This document shows, in pieces, positions 39,385-53,136 of a stretch of DNA of 64,000 nt; position 1 is the first letter of the stretch, and every line of letters begins with the position of its first letter. A model generated the notes under the pieces. That model saw only the letters and a program-made list of their open reading frames with translations. It was not told where the DNA came from and searched no databases. This DNA comes from Pontederia crassipes. Lineage: Eukaryota > Streptophyta > Magnoliopsida > Commelinales > Pontederiaceae. The stretch lies in NCBI GenBank assembly GCA_030549335.1, contig CM060195.1, forward strand, positions 43,902,991 to 43,966,990, in the 5' to 3' direction. A program made the translations under genes and the position numbers.

Positions 39385-40184
39385 TCCTTTTTTTTCTCTC
39401 AGTAGGAAGAACAATGCTAAAATGAAGATTGAATCAATCACCACTAGCTAACATAAACGCTAATGCCCATTTTTCATATAATATATTAGATAAATTTGGA
39501 TGTGAATTTTGGTATCTAAAACGTGAACATGTTAGAATACCTTCTCTTTTGATAATAAACCTTTTCTTTCTTTTTTTTTCAGAATCTAGTACTTTAAGTT
39601 TTTTATAGGAGTTTAAGTCATTCAATCACTTAATTTATGCTTGGTGAATAATTCATGTTTCTGACAAATGGGAAGGAATTTAATCTTCAGGCTATATTTC
39701 TTGCGTGTTGAGATTGCAATAGGATAAAGAAGAGCATATAACGCAAATGTACAAAATGTTAAAATATATTATCCAAACAATATGTTTATTTACACTCTTA
39801 TAATAATTTCACTCGTACAATACAAAATTGAATTCAAATATCAGTGATCAGACTCATCAACAAAAGTTACCTTGAGTCTCTAATCATGATGGAGAAAGTA
39901 GAAACTGCACGAAGTTTTCCATGGCCAGCAAGGTCGAAAAGAAAGTATCATCCGCGATATTTACTCAAAACATTTGTGTGAATTATTGATATATGGCAAA
40001 ATTTATTACAATAAATGGAGTTTTACATGCAACTTTTCATATAATAATATTGTTTTTTATCTAAAATTCCTAACTCAGACGTCACATGATTCGTTCGTGT
40101 TTCTAACAGCATGATTTCTATCAAAATTTGTATACTCGATAATTATTTTTGTAACTTATATACGCAGGCAAGACATGTCCCTTA

Positions 40185-40530
40185 GGATACGTTTGATTGA
40201 AGATATCTAATATTACTTAGAATGTAAAGATGCCAATGAATGTAATTTAAGGAATTATATTCCAAACAAAATTTGAACTTCTATGTTTATTTTAGTTTAA
40301 TAAAAAAATCATATTTCCCTTTTCTTTCTCTTTCTTTCTTTTTCTCCTAAGTTATTGAAATACGAGAAAGACATCATTTATAGTGGTAATAAAATTATAA
40401 CATTTCATAGGAATGTCATTCCAACTGAAATGTCACATTCCTATTTACATACATAATCAAACATTAAAATCCATCATTCCTATTAAAATGTCTAGAAATG
40501 TAAAAAAAATAAAATGAACCAAACACATCC
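40185..40530. mobile_element. Tourist-like (PIF/Harbinger) MITE
   Basis: 346 bp with ends GGATACGTTTGATTG and the inverse of GGATGTGTTTGGTTC, flanked by TTA on both sides (40182-40184 and 40531-40533). Size, ends and the TTA duplication fit Tourist-like MITEs. No ORF. Confidence 0.8.
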
Positions 40531-41544
40531 TTAATTACATCCTCAATGTTCTCGCTAGGAAATGAAGAGTATAATTAAATTAGTTAAACCAGACAATTGG
40601 ACTGAAACATTATAAAATAATATATAATAATTAACATAGATAATAAATAATAGTACAACTCAATGCATTTTTTTAAATATCTAGTCAACGAGCAATTATC
40701 CAAATCAAATATAATTTCATATAAAAATATTACGTATACTTTTCGTTTTTACTACATGTATAATTTTAATAATATAATAATTCATGCTAACATCGTACTT
40801 GACATTATAAATACAGTAAAATTTCTTTCAGGTGATTGATAATACAAATGATAATATTTTTTATTATCATTAATTTTAATTGTGTATATAAATATCATAT
40901 CTTAATTTTTTTTTAAAAATGTTTGTGATAATAATAATAAGATAACTTATGAAAGTCTCATTATTGAAATGATAATAGTATAATATTATGAGTTTTTTTG
41001 GACAATGAAAATGTTGGGTGAGTAAAGTATGAAACTGAAAGTTACAAGCTGACAAACTTTTTTAACTTATTTCGAATTAGACGTCGTTTTGAGATTTGCC
41101 TGTGCGATTTTGATTAAAATTAAGCTTCGCTTGATTAATTAAATAATAAGTGATTTGCGTAAATATCAAAATGCAATAAAATTATAAAAAAATGAGAAAA
41201 AAGAAAGAAAGATGATAATTTGTAATGTCAATAAAATGTTCATGAGAATATAAAATATTCCTAATCACTTAAACTTTTAGAAAAATTGATTAGCACATCA
41301 AATTACTTCATGCAAGCTTCATGCAAGTTAAGGAGATTTGTGTTAAGACTCCTGTAACATCAAATACTATTTACAGCGTATGGAAGACTTCTAAGTTGTA
41401 CCTATTAAATTTGAAGTGCTAATCATTTTTTTTAAAAGTTTAAGCTGTTAGAAAGAGCATCTGATTTTATATTCTCAACAGACGTGAAATCCAAGATCAG
41501 GCTCAAGGGTGAGTGGCACTTATGTATTAAATATTAATTTTAAT

Positions 41545-41985
41545 AATATTAAACTATTATCAAGTCTTATAATTTAAGATCTTTATTAATTTAAAATCAT
41601 TAAATATATATCTTATCTTCACTTTTAATATCATTTACCTTCACTGCCTAAATAATAATTAATTCATCATAATTAAATATCTTCTTATCTTTCAAAATTT
41701 CTTCCATTTTTTTTCATGTTTATTTTTTTTCTAAAAAATCATGATACTTCAATTAATTTTGTAATTTTTATTTATTTATTGTTATTATTTTATTAAGAAC
41801 ACTTTTGCATTATAATTAAAGAACTACACTTTAAAAATAGTTCTTATTATAATCTTCATAAATTAATTGCTTTTGAATATATTTTTATAAATTTTATATA
41901 TCAAAATTTTAAATAAATTAAATGTAATAATATTTTATTGATGTAAAAAAAAATCTCACCGACTCCCAATTTAGTGAGCCGGAGA
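41545..41985. mobile_element. second copy of the repeat family seen at 24.7 kb, inverted
   Basis: Its reverse complement aligns with 24693-25165 over most of its length, including the CCGGCTCA...AAATT start and GAAGGTAAATGATATTAAA. The class is unknown, with no coding sequence. Confidence 0.6.
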
Positions 41986-42189
41986 TCCGCCTCTTTCTTG
42001 CGGGGCAGCGGTTACGGGAAATTTACGATGCAGCTGAGGCGGCGCGCCGCCCCGCCGACCCCTCACGCCGCCCCCACGCGACCAGAAACAACGTAAAAAG
42101 AAGAAGAAGAAAAGTTGGCGAGATCTCTCTGTGGAAATCAATCGAACACCATGCGGGCGGTGTTGGCCGGGAGGCGATGCTGATCCAGA

Positions 42190-42665
42190 ACTTTGCGGGT
42201 GTGGCGTGGGCGGACCGCAAAACCCCGTCGCAAGAAAGAACCATCAGGAAACAACGAAAAAGAAAAGTTGAATCCGAGCGACGGGCATCTCCCATTGATT
42301 GATTGATAGATTGATTGATTGGTGGCTTGATTGCTGGTGCCGTCGAGAGCTCTCCGTGATCAATGGCTTCAGCCATACCCTATCATTATCAACATCCATC
42401 CTTTTTCTTTTGCTTTGTTTCCTCCCTCCCTCGTCTCGCTAGTGTCATGTTACTTTGCGACGTGCAATGCAAAGCAACCCCCACATGTGACATGATACCA
42501 GATACCCCCACAAAATACACAGTTTGGAATTTCTCGGAGTTTTCTCCTTTTTTTTTCAATTTATTACTCACACTTTAATTATCGAATCTATATATAATTG
42601 ACAAATATAATTTGATATTCATGGTACAGTATCATTTTTTTTGTGTTTACGTTCTTTTAATATAA
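42190..42665. other. duplicated upstream block, second part
   Basis: It matches 13640-14107 (TTGCGGGTGTGGCG, CCGTCGCAAGAAAGAACC, GACGGGCATCTCCC). Similarity stops near 42665, the distal breakpoint of the duplication. No gene. 42666-43784 beyond it is AT-rich and shows nothing recognisable. Confidence 0.6.
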
Positions 42666-43784
42666 AAAATTTCTCTAACGGAAGTAAAATTCGATAATTA
42701 ACTTAACTGATAAAAAAATTACTAGTAAATTATGTTATTTTAAAGTGTGGTAACATTAAAAGAATAATATAAGAGTTAGAGACGTTGAAAATTAGGAAAA
42801 CGATTCTATTATATTTATTTAAAGAATTTGGGGCGAATATTAAAACATTTTTTGATACAAAATCACACAAGTTATTTTCTGTAAAAAAACTAAAAGGAAT
42901 AATTATATAATTATTCAGACACAGCCCGTAAGATTAAATTTTTCATCTCGTTTAATTGGGAACGTATTTTCTTCAGGTTTGCACGCAACTTTTTGTTTAA
43001 CTGTTGACCAATCAGAATTTCCAAGACCAGTAGTGGAAGTGCTATGCATCGAATAACTTTTCCAAATTCCCAACGAAGAAAAAATTACTTTTTAAAATAT
43101 TTAATATTTTCTTCGGTTGATTTTTATGGCTCTATTTTAATTTATTTTTTATGTCCACGATAATATAGAATATTCAATTCATAAGTCGATAAGAATCACC
43201 TCTCGACTCTTGTATCTCATATACTGTTAATAAGAAAGATATCACCATTTTGAGCTCGTATATAGTTTTCTTTTTGTTAATTCATATTTACACGATTTAT
43301 CTGCTAATTGCATAATAGTAATTATTCAACTAATATATTTGATTTTGAACTCTGTTTTTTTTTAAAAAAGAAAATTTTAAAGACAGTCTAAAACACTTCA
43401 AAAAATCTTTTTTTTTCGGATCAGTATTTTAAATTTTATTATTATTGTTTTTTTTTTACATACGAAAGCCAAGTTGAGCTGCTGGCAATTTTTTTACGAT
43501 GAAAATAGTCTCATATTTTTCAAAAGTACATTTGGGGGCACAATCGAAAGTAAATGGGCGTTTTAAGAGAAAACAACGGGAAGGCCCAATGGGAGTCGTT
43601 TCGATCACCTAATTAGGCCCAGAATGAATCCGATGTTTAAAAATCTTTTCTAATTTAATCATCTGCTTTCAAAGCATTCTCCAAATTTTATCTGTCCGAT
43701 TGGGTTGTTAACATAGTCAATTTCATTATTTCTTCACATCATATAAAAAGGGGTACATCGAAAAATATTTATAATATTTTTTAG

Positions 43785-44350
43785 AGTTTTTTTTCCTCTG
43801 TCCTCCTCTGAACTATAAATTTTTTTTCACTCTATCAACAATTTTTGTATTTTTCCCAGACCTCCTCTAAACTAGTCGTTTTTTTCACTTAGGTACATTC
43901 GTCAATTTCTATTAACTTTTTCATTAATTTATTAGAGTTTTTTTCCTCTGTCCTCCTCTGAATTATAAAATTTTTTCGCTCTATCAACAATTTTTGTATT
44001 TTTCCTAGACCTCCTCTAAACTAGTCGCTTTTTTCACTTAGGTACATTCGTCAATTTCTATTAACTTGTTCATTAATTTATTATTATTTTAATTTATGAA
44101 ATGATCTAATTGTCCTCTCACATCTAGGTTGTCAAAGAAAAGGGGAAGCTCACTTATCTTAACAGTGCGAGAGTAATTTGACCATTTCGTAAATCAAATA
44201 ATGAGAATTGATGGAAAAAATTAATGAAGATTAACGGATGAATTTAAGTGAAAAAAGTGGCATAGTTTAGGAGCGTTTTGCAAAAAAAATACGAAAGTAG
44301 ATGCAAAAAAAGTTAATAGTTCAAATGATGTGATAGAAAAAAAATTTTTT
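43785..44350. mobile_element. MITE with a tandemly duplicated left arm
   Basis: The right arm (about 44170-44350) is the inverse of the left arm; TTCACTTAGGTACATTCGTC on the left is matched by GACGAATGTACC-like sequence inverted on the right. The left arm is present twice in tandem (about 43790-43925 and 43926-44060, both with TCCTCCTCTGAA and CCTCCTCTAAACTAGTCG). No ORF. 44351-45424 is AT-rich intergenic DNA with a (TA)n run at 44902-44935 and no gene. Confidence 0.7.
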
Positions 44351-44896
44351 ATCAGATTTTACCGTTTGACCTGGGACGTAGATTGGGACAACTTGGCTCA
44401 TCTCGGTCCGGACGTACTGAACTCAGTTTTTTAAAAAAACCATTTATGTCTATAATAAGATATATTAAATTGATTTTTATAAAAAAATATTTTCACATGT
44501 AACCCTAAGAATTGTATGATATCATATTATATGCTAACGCTTCATTATACATCAAGGTTGATTAATAATATACATCTAAGACCACGAATACAGTGCTAGT
44601 TAGGACCATGTGAGGACCATCCAACCCAGATGAGCCCATGTACAAATACACATCAAAGGTTTGGGACTTGGGGACTACTCGACCGACTAATTAATTAATC
44701 ACTTAATTACTTGCACTTTTGATAATATTCTTGCCGTCTAATTTTCTCCAAAGAAGCTAGTAATGGAGATAGATGATGAGTCGTTTTTCAAACTAGTTCG
44801 AGCAATAACAACGTACGATAAATATAGCTATTAATCAGTATAAATGCTATTAACTACTATAGGTCATTAGTACTTTATGTTTGCATTCAAATACAT

Positions 44897-44937
<41 letters not shown>

Positions 44938-45424
44938 TTTATTATGACGTGCATTATCTTTTATTACGATTTATGTTTATATCTTAATACGTTTTTAAAC
45001 GATACAGAAATATATTGAAATTTATCGTGATAAAAATAGCGATAAAAGAAAAGACGGACCAGAAAGACAAAACAAATAAGAATATAAGAAAAAGAGTGTC
45101 AGGTAAACAAGTCAAAGGAGAGAAAATAATTGGTTATATGAAGGGTGTGATGGGGGATGACATGGTCATTGATTCGTAGATATTAAAATTTTTTATATGA
45201 TGCGAGCCGCCATTTGCTACTATTTTAGAATAAAAAGATATTATATAAAATTTGTTATTTTCAAAGAATAAGAGCCACTATTCTATTAATTTTATATATA
45301 CTTTTATAGTTTTTTGTAGCATTGTTCTAAAGTTTATTTACTAGAATATGAAGTAATGTAATTTTATTCTACATAGATCTTGCTCTTCGATCACAATTTT
45401 ATGCACGGGAAATACGTAAGGCGG

Positions 45425-47600
45425 TGTTGAAATTGATATCGATCTTAATGGAAAATGGCATACTTATCGCCTTAGTTACAGTAGTTGTGATTATGTGTAC
45501 ACATATATTTTTTGGTTTTATGTTCCTGTCCACGGATTGTTACGTAATGGTATTAGTGTTACTATACATGGCTGGATGTGTAGCAACACCATATAAAAAC
45601 TTTTTGGAAGGATGAGTGAAAAAACAATTAAGGGAAATAGAAGAAATCAGAATCAAGGGTTTCTTTCTCAAAATCCTATTTTCTCTTCCTACTCCACAGG
45701 GTGATTTAGGTCGTTGGTCACCTTACCAACATGGTATCAGAGCTGTACCACGGATAATTCAGATCGATTGAAGCAGTGCCTGGTGAGATTAAATCTCCTT
45801 ACATTACTGAGTTCACAACTTTTGGTATGGACGTCTTTCTGTGTTTTTTGCGATTGAGTTCTAGTCTACGACGGTCATGTCTATTTCAGACTCTGGTTCC
45901 TCTTTTGTGACTACGCCGAATCCATCTAGCCCATTGTTTTTAAGTGCATCGGACTCTCCTGGATTAATCTTGATCCCTAAAATATTAATTGGGTCAAAAA
46001 ACTATCCTGATTGGAGCTATCAAATGTTCAATGCATTGCTAGCAAAGAACAAACATGTATTTGTTGATGGGTCCTATACAATCGACAAAGTAGAAGAACC
46101 TTTGCAATTCCAATGGAGAAGATGCAAAGTAGAAGAACCTTTGCAATTCCAATGGATCAGAAGTATTGCAACAAAGGGTTTAATTAGCAAGACATCATTC
46201 TCACAGGGAGCACATGTGGTTTGGGCCGATCTCAAAGAACGATTTGAGAAACACAATGCCATGAAAATATATACCGTTCAAAATGAAATTTATACTCTTG
46301 TTCAAGGGTCTATGTCTATCTCTGATTATTATACAAAGCTAAGAAACCTTTGAGAAGAACTTAGAAGTATGGTACCTGAACTACCTGTTACAGATACTTC
46401 AAAAGACTATCATGAATACTTAGCTCAACAAAACATGTATAAATTCCTGATGGGCCTTAATGATGAGTTCAATCAAGCTCGCACTCAGATCCTCCTAATG
46501 TTCCCCTTGCCCACAATTAATCAAGCATATTCCCTTCTTATTTAAGAAGAACAGAGGCATAGGAAACTTGTGATGCAGAACACTACTGATGAGCATATGG
46601 CATTTCAGAATTCTAAATCTCGACCTATATTTGGGAAACAAAAAAGAGATTATAGTATTGTGTGCAAATACTGTAAGAAAGCTGGTCATAATAAATCACA
46701 ATGCTATAAGATTATTGGGTATCCTCCCAATTCCAAGTTCAACAGATACAGAAATCAAAATACTTCAAACAACCCGCAAGCTTTGAACGTTACAGTTCAG
46801 CAGACAAAATCAGTTGACAATGCAGGAGATTTGAAGAAAGCCCCACTAATAACTGAAGATCAATACAACAAACTTCTTCAACTTTTAGGAAATGTCCAGG
46901 TCTCAGAAAATTCAAAAAATATTACAAACATGACAGGTATGGAAAATACACTCACTGAGACTAATAGTAGGTCAGATTGGATTCTAGACACATGTGCCTC
47001 AAACCACATGACATCTCAAGTGGAGTGGCTCTCTGATTTAAGAAAATTATCTCATAATAGCCAAGTCTCACTGCCAAATGGGAGCAGTTCTGCAGTCACA
47101 CATGTTGGCAATTATATCCTTAGTAATGGTGGATGTTTATATAATGTTCTTTATGTATCAGAATTCAAGTTCAACTTAATTTCAGTGGCTCAGTTAGTTA
47201 CAGATCTTAATTGCATAATTTCATTCAATCCTAAGTCATGTTTCATTCAGGGATCACACAATGGATGAGTGAGCTAGATTGGTGAGAAGCAAGGAAGTCT
47301 CTACTATCTAAAAAAAGGAACTCCAAAAAGAGCCTACAAGGAATACAAGTAGCATTGCAAATGCAGCGATACAATGTGAAGATCTGGCATTTTCAACTTG
47401 GTCATATGTTTATAGATAGGTTTCGATATATTACTTCCATTAGATCTGCACAAAAGAGTTCCATGCCATTATAATTCCCAACTCAAGCAAAAGTGTAGTT
47501 GTAGTGCAACTTTTCATCTGTTGCTAGCAAAAAAAACAGCCAGTGAACCTAATTATCGTAACTCCACTGTACAAAATCTAGAAGCATTCCTAATTAAGCC
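45425..47600 (+). mobile_element. truncated Ty1/copia retrotransposon (5' LTR, gag and start of pol)
   Basis: The LTR at 45425-45731 starts TGTTGAAATTG and ends CCTTACCAACA, with a TATA-like CATATAAAAAC near 45589. A perfect tRNA-Met primer-binding site, TGGTATCAGAGCT, follows at 45732. gag and a protease motif follow, then a decayed GAG-pre-integrase zone (LWHFQLGHMS-like in shifted frames, about 47380). Integrase, reverse transcriptase and a 3' LTR are not visible, so the right part is lost. 47600-48856 holds no gene I recognise. Confidence 0.75.
45877..47268 (+). pseudogene. copia gag-protease, interrupted
   Basis: Starting at ATG 45877, the frame has the N-terminal copia gag domain (PGLILIPKILIGSKNYPDWS) and a UBN2-like region. 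The CCHC knuckle CKYCKKAGHNKSQC is at 46663-46704. The aspartic protease site appears as ILDTCASNHMTS, where the usual DSGAS reads DTCAS, so the catalytic motif is changed. Stops occur at 46350 (TGA for Trp) and 46543 (TAA for Gln). A 36-bp-scale tandem duplication repeats KVEEPLQFQW near 46090 and 46128. All parts are in one frame. Confidence 0.8.
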
Positions 47601-48856
47601 AGAATAAAAATGGAATGCCTCATCAGAGTTTTTTTTCTCACTTCTTTAGCTTTTTGTGGCGCGAACTTTGAAACAAATAGATTGAGAAATGGAATGTCTT
47701 AATCCTAAAGTGAGAATAAAGTTGCACCAGTAAAATGCAAAAAAAATTGGCATCTCAATCTGTCCTTAAGCCACATCAACTTTCTCTCTCAAACTGGGTT
47801 GTGTGATGTATAAGGTGCAACTTGCAACGTCAATAGATAAGGTCACCGAAGTGGTTGAACGTGGCTTTCCAACTACGTCCTTATCTTATTGACTATTGGG
47901 AGACCATATACAATATAATTGTACATATTTGTATAGTGGTGTCACAAGTCATTGTCTCAAAAAAATTAAAAAACAATTTACAAGCTTCACAGGGAGCTCT
48001 CTCGAACTTTTCATAAATTGAGAATTATTCCCAAAAAAGTTAGCTCGTAATTTAGTCTACTCGGTCATTTCCTAATCTTGAAATAGTCGTCTATATACAA
48101 CTTTCTTTTCTTTTCAGGAAAATTGCAACACAATTGCTAAAAGTATTCCATCCATTGCACCTAAACTTTCTTTTTTTTTTCTGTGACGACTGGCGGCAAC
48201 TTGGAGATGTGACCCACGACCGATAGCACATGCACTAATAAAAGTAGGAGAATAAATAATAAAACATTCAGGGCGTATTAAATTTGAAGCCCTTTGATAT
48301 ACTTCATATTTTTATCTTAAATTTGGACTTTCAATTTATTGCATGCAACTGATAAATCATATATTTCCAAGGCCTAATTGAAACCAAACGAATTATGCTT
48401 AATTCAACGAATAGGATCTATTAATATTACTTATTATACTTTTTATAAAGTGAAGTTAATAGAAAAATTAAAATACTTGCATAGTATTTGAAAATAAAGT
48501 AAAAAGCTAAATTAGTTGCACCAAAAAGAGAAGAAACATCCATCATGCACGTACTATTGTGAGCCAATAATACATTGCGTGCAAATTTGGTGCGTCGCAT
48601 GGATAGTGAAGGCTTCTCGGGGACATGACTACCGAAAAGTAGGCCACTCCCCCGAACAAATAACTAATTAAATGTGCCACGTTTCTCGCAAATAATTATA
48701 TAGGACGTGCATGATTGCCACAAGATCTTGATCATGAAACTCCCAAATGGACTGCACAGGTCGATCGAGAAGAAGCAGTCACAATTATTATATTGGGTCA
48801 AGAATCCTCATCGCTAGAATTTTATCTTCACACAAAGATTTGGGTGATATATGCAC

Positions 48857-49102
48857 TGTTAATAATGTCTTGAATCTGAACCCAGTTGACCCCCCTATAT
48901 AGTCAAGGAAATTTATTTAGAGTCTCAGTCCGTATGTAATTCCTATCATCTATCAAAGGAGTGCTTATATAAACTCATTAGGGATCTAGACCAAGATCTA
49001 TCCTTGTAATCATCATTATTCCATAACAAAGAGCCGCCGCCGTTTTTTCTCTTCGTGTTCTTTTGTATTTCGTGCGATCCATCTCTCCCTCTTTTCGTAA
49101 CA
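48857..49102 (+). repeat. 5' LTR of the Tnt1-like copia
   Basis: 246 bp with TG...CA ends, containing GTGCTTATATAAAC (TATA box region) near 48965. The same family's LTR lies at 14232-19474 as a solo copy. Confidence 0.93.
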
Positions 49103-49153
49103 AACTAGTATCAGAGCTTTAGGGTTTGTCAACGATTCTCGATCAGCAGAGAG

Positions 49154-52100
49154 ATGGCGTCGCACAACGTGAGCGTGGAGAAGTTCAACGGCAGAAACAG
49201 TTTCGGGTTGTGGCAGATCAAGACGAGGGCATTTTTGAAGCAACAAGGAGTCTGGGCGCCGCTCTCAAACGTGTCGAAGAACAAGCCAAATGAGGAAGAC
49301 TCGAAAGGCAAAGAAAAGGAGATCGACCTCGCAACTTTGGCGGCACAGGAGGAGAAGGCGCACTCGATGATCCTGTTGTGTCTGACGGATGAGGTGATAA
49401 TCGAGGTCGCAGATGAAGAAAAAGCGGCCGGTCTGTGGTTGAGACTCGAGAGTCTATATATGACGAAGTCTCTCACCAACAAGTTGTTGTTGAAGCAACG
49501 TCTGTTCTCTCTCCGCATGCAGGAAGGTACCCCTCTGAAGGAACATCTTGATCAGTTAAATTCTTTATTGATGGAACTCAGATATATCGATGTTAAGATC
49601 GATGATGGAGATGCTGTCCTAATTCTGTTAGTTTCGTTTACTCCATCATATGAAAATTTCGTTCAGTCTATGATTATCGGGAAGGAAATTATAAGTCTGG
49701 AAGAAGTAAGATCGAGTCTCCATACTCGTGAACTTCGGCATAGGGCATCTGGAAATTCTGCAGAGACTCAGGCCGCGGGTTTGATATCAACCGCAGAGAA
49801 GGGACAATCCTCGAATTCAAAGAAATCCAAGTCGAAGAAGAAGAAAATCACTGCGAAAGACATATGTAATTACTGCAAGGAACTAGGTCATTGGAAAAAG
49901 GATTGTCCGAAGAAGAAGAAGGCCCCTGTCGCTGCGGTGGCACATGAAATAGGAAATTCCGAAGATGATTTGGTTCTGACTGCTTCTGATCAAGGATGTC
50001 TGACGGATAGTTGGGTTCTGGATTCGGGGTGTTCCTATCATATGACTCCGAATAAAGAGTGGTTCTCAACTTATCAGAAGATTGATGGTGGAAACGTCAT
50101 CATGGGCAACGATGCAGCCTGTCAGATAGTTGGGATCGGTTCTGTGCAGATCAGGACTCATGACAATCTTGTGAGGACGCTGACAGATGTCCGCCATGTT
50201 CCGCAACTGAAAAAGAATTTGATATCACTTGGAGTCCTCGACTCTAAAGGGTGTCAAATCAATGCTGCTGGAGGCATCCTCACGGTCATGAAAGGTGATG
50301 CTACGGTTCTGAAGGGAGTCAGACAGAAGTCCTTGTATGTATTACAAGGCAAGACAGTCTCTGGCGTTGCTGCAGTGGCTAGTTCATCCGAATCAGATAG
50401 GTCCAGGCTGTGGCACATGCGGCTTGGGCATATGAGTCAGAACGGGATGAATATCCTCAGCAAACGAGGTCTTCTAGGGGAGAAGAAGATATCTGAAATA
50501 AACTTCTGCAAGCACTACGTATTCGGCAAACAGCGAAGGTCTCAGTTTGGCAAGGCAGTTCACAGGACGAAGGCGACATTTGACTACATCCACGCCGATT
50601 GTTGGGGTCCCTCTCGTGTTCCATCATTAGGAGGTGCGAGGTACTTCCTATCTGTGATTGATGACTACTCGAGGATGATTTGGGTATTCATGATGAAACA
50701 CAAGAGTTAGTCCTTCAAGGCCTTCAAGCAGTGGAAGGTTCTGGTGGAAAATCAGACGTCGAAAAAGTGCAGCGTCTTCACACTAACAATGGTTTGGAGT
50801 TCTGTTCTGCTGAATTTGACCAGTTCTGCAAAGATGAAGGCATTGCCAGACATCGCACAGTCAGGGATACTTCACAACAGAATGGAGTTGCAGAACGAAT
50901 GAACAGGACACTTCTGGAGAGGGCAAGGTGCATGCTCTCTAACGCTGGTCTGAATAGGACATTCTGGGCTGAAGCTGTTAACACAGCTTGTTACTTGGTG
51001 AATCGAAGTCCGACGACTGCAATTGATCTCAAGACTCCAACTGAGGAATGATCAGGAAATCCTGCTGATTATACTTGTATGAAAGTTTTTGGTTGTCCAC
51101 GATACTATCACGTCAGTGAAGGGAAGTTGGAGCCAAATGCCAAAGAAGGGGTGTTCATGGGATATGGTACAGGAGTGAAGGACTACAGAATTTGGTCTCC
51201 TTCAGAACATAAAGTCATCCACAACAGAAGCGTGACCTTTGATGAAGCATCAATGCTTCAGTTGAAGATGGAGACTGAAGAGAGTGTCAGTGAACAGGTG
51301 GAAGTTGAAATCACTCCAACTGAGGATGATGCTGAAGGATCACATCAAGAAGCAGAACCAGAAGGTGAAGAATCTGAGGAGCAACCTGAAGAGGAGTCAA
51401 TTGCTGCTAGACGTCCTCGTAGAGAAGTGGGTCCTCCTAAGCGATATGGTTTCGAGGACATGGTTGCTTATGCACTACAGGTAGCTGAAGAGGTGGAGTC
51501 CCTGGAGCCGTCCTCTTATAGGGATGCCATCACATGTGCCGAATCTGAACAGTGGATCGCTGCTATGGGTGAGGAGATGGAATCTCTTCACAAGAATCAG
51601 ACGTGGGAGCTGGTCAAGTTGCCTAAAGGCAGGAAGGCTGTTGACTGTAAATGGATCTTCAAGAAGAAAGCAGGAATTCCAGGAGTTGAAGGCACGAGAT
51701 ACAAAGCACGACTGGTTGCTAAAGGTTATAGTCAGAAAGAAGGTGTGGACTACAATGAGATATTCTCACCTGTTGTCAGACATACTTCTATCAGGGTGCT
51801 ACTTGCTCTTGTAGCACATCAGAATCTAGAGCTCGAGCAACTAGATGTGAAGACTGCTTTCCTCCATGGAGAACTTGAAGAAGATATTCTTATGAGCCAA
51901 CTAGAAGGATTCTCCATTCCTGAAAAGGAGAATCAAGTTTGCAGACTGAAGAAATCTCTGTATGGCTTGAAGCAGTCTCCCAGACAATGGTATAAGAGGT
52001 TCGACAACTTCATGATCAGTAAGGGATTCAGTCGAAGTCCCTATGATTGCTGTGTATATCACAAGAAGGTGAAGGACGGTTCCATCATCTATCTGCTCTT

Positions 52101-53061
52101 GTATGTTGATGATATGCTTATTGCTGCCAGAGACATGGCAGACATTCAAAATCTGAAGAAGCTCCTCAGTGTAGAATTCGACATGAAAGATCTTGGTGCA
52201 GCACAGAAGATTCTGGTGATGGAAATTCTAAGGGATCGCGCACAGGGTAAACGCTTCTTATCTCAGAAAAGTTATATTGAGAAGATTTTATTCAGATTTG
52301 GAATGTCTGGAGCGAAGCCTTTGAATACTCCATCAGCTGCAAATGTTCATCTTTCTGTTGCCTTCGCACCAAAGTCAGATGCAGAAAAGGAGTACATGTC
52401 TCGGGTTCCATATGCTAGTGCAGTTGGAAGTCTGATGTATGCCATGGTTTGCACAAGACCAGACATTGCTCATGCAGTCAGTGTTGTCAGCAGGTTCATG
52501 AGCGATCCAGGAAAGGAGCACTGGCAAGCAGTGAAGCGAATTTTTCGGTATCTGAGAGGAACATCTGATATTGGCCTCATCTACAGAAGTGATAAAGAGT
52601 GTTTGGTTGCAGGGTACTCAGATTCAGATTATGCTGGAGATGTTGATGGAAGACGATCTATGACAGGCTATGTCTTCATTTTGGACAGTTCAGTTATTAG
52701 TTGGAAGGCTACACTTCAGCCATCAGTTACATTGTCCACCACAGAGGCTGAATACATGGCACTGACGGAAGCTGCCAAGGAAGGCATCTGGTTAAAAGAC
52801 TTAGTTGGAGATCTCGGATTACATCAGGAGCAGACTATAGTGTATTGTGACAGTCTGAGTACAATATGTTTAGCCAAGAATCAAGTACATCATGAAAGAA
52901 CCAAACACATTGATGTCAGATATCACTTCATCCGCACTGAGAAGAGGATCAAGGTGACGAAGATTGGCACTGAAGACGATCCAGCTGATATGTTCACCAA
53001 ATCTGTTCCTTATGGCAAGTTCCAACATTGTTTGGACTTGCTTAACATAAATACTTGGTAA
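49154..53061 (+). pseudogene. copia gag-pol polyprotein with three lesions
   Basis: ATG at 49154 opens a gag with VEKFNGRNSFGLWQIK (UBN2-like) and the CCHC knuckle CNYCKELGHWKKDC (49865-49906). Protease LDSGCSYHMT is near 50020, the pre-integrase LWHMRLGHMS near 50410, and the integrase core from about 50580. Reverse transcriptase runs from about 51600 with YVDD at 52102-52113, and RNase H has [14 protein letters not shown] near 52620. The frame is lost at TAG 50708-50710, then by a frameshift around 50765 within the integrase, and by TGA at 51049-51051 (a Trp codon in relatives). The RT-RNase H part, 660 codons from 51079, is open. Not functional as it stands. Confidence 0.9.
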
Positions 53062-53136
53062 TAGCTTCAAGATGGGACTGGCGGCGGCGTGGCGTGCTTT
53101 TGTGCTCTGAAGATGATTCAAGTCAAGGTGGAGATT

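Larger units (their letters stand above)
39221..42189. other. 3-kb AT-rich insertion zone in the duplicated block
   Basis: It separates two parts that are continuous near copy A (at about 13640). It holds a (CT)n run (39350-39381), a MITE (40185-40530) and a copy of the repeat family also found in copy B (41545-41985). No gene. 42000-42180 is GC-rich and without a recognisable product. Confidence 0.5.
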
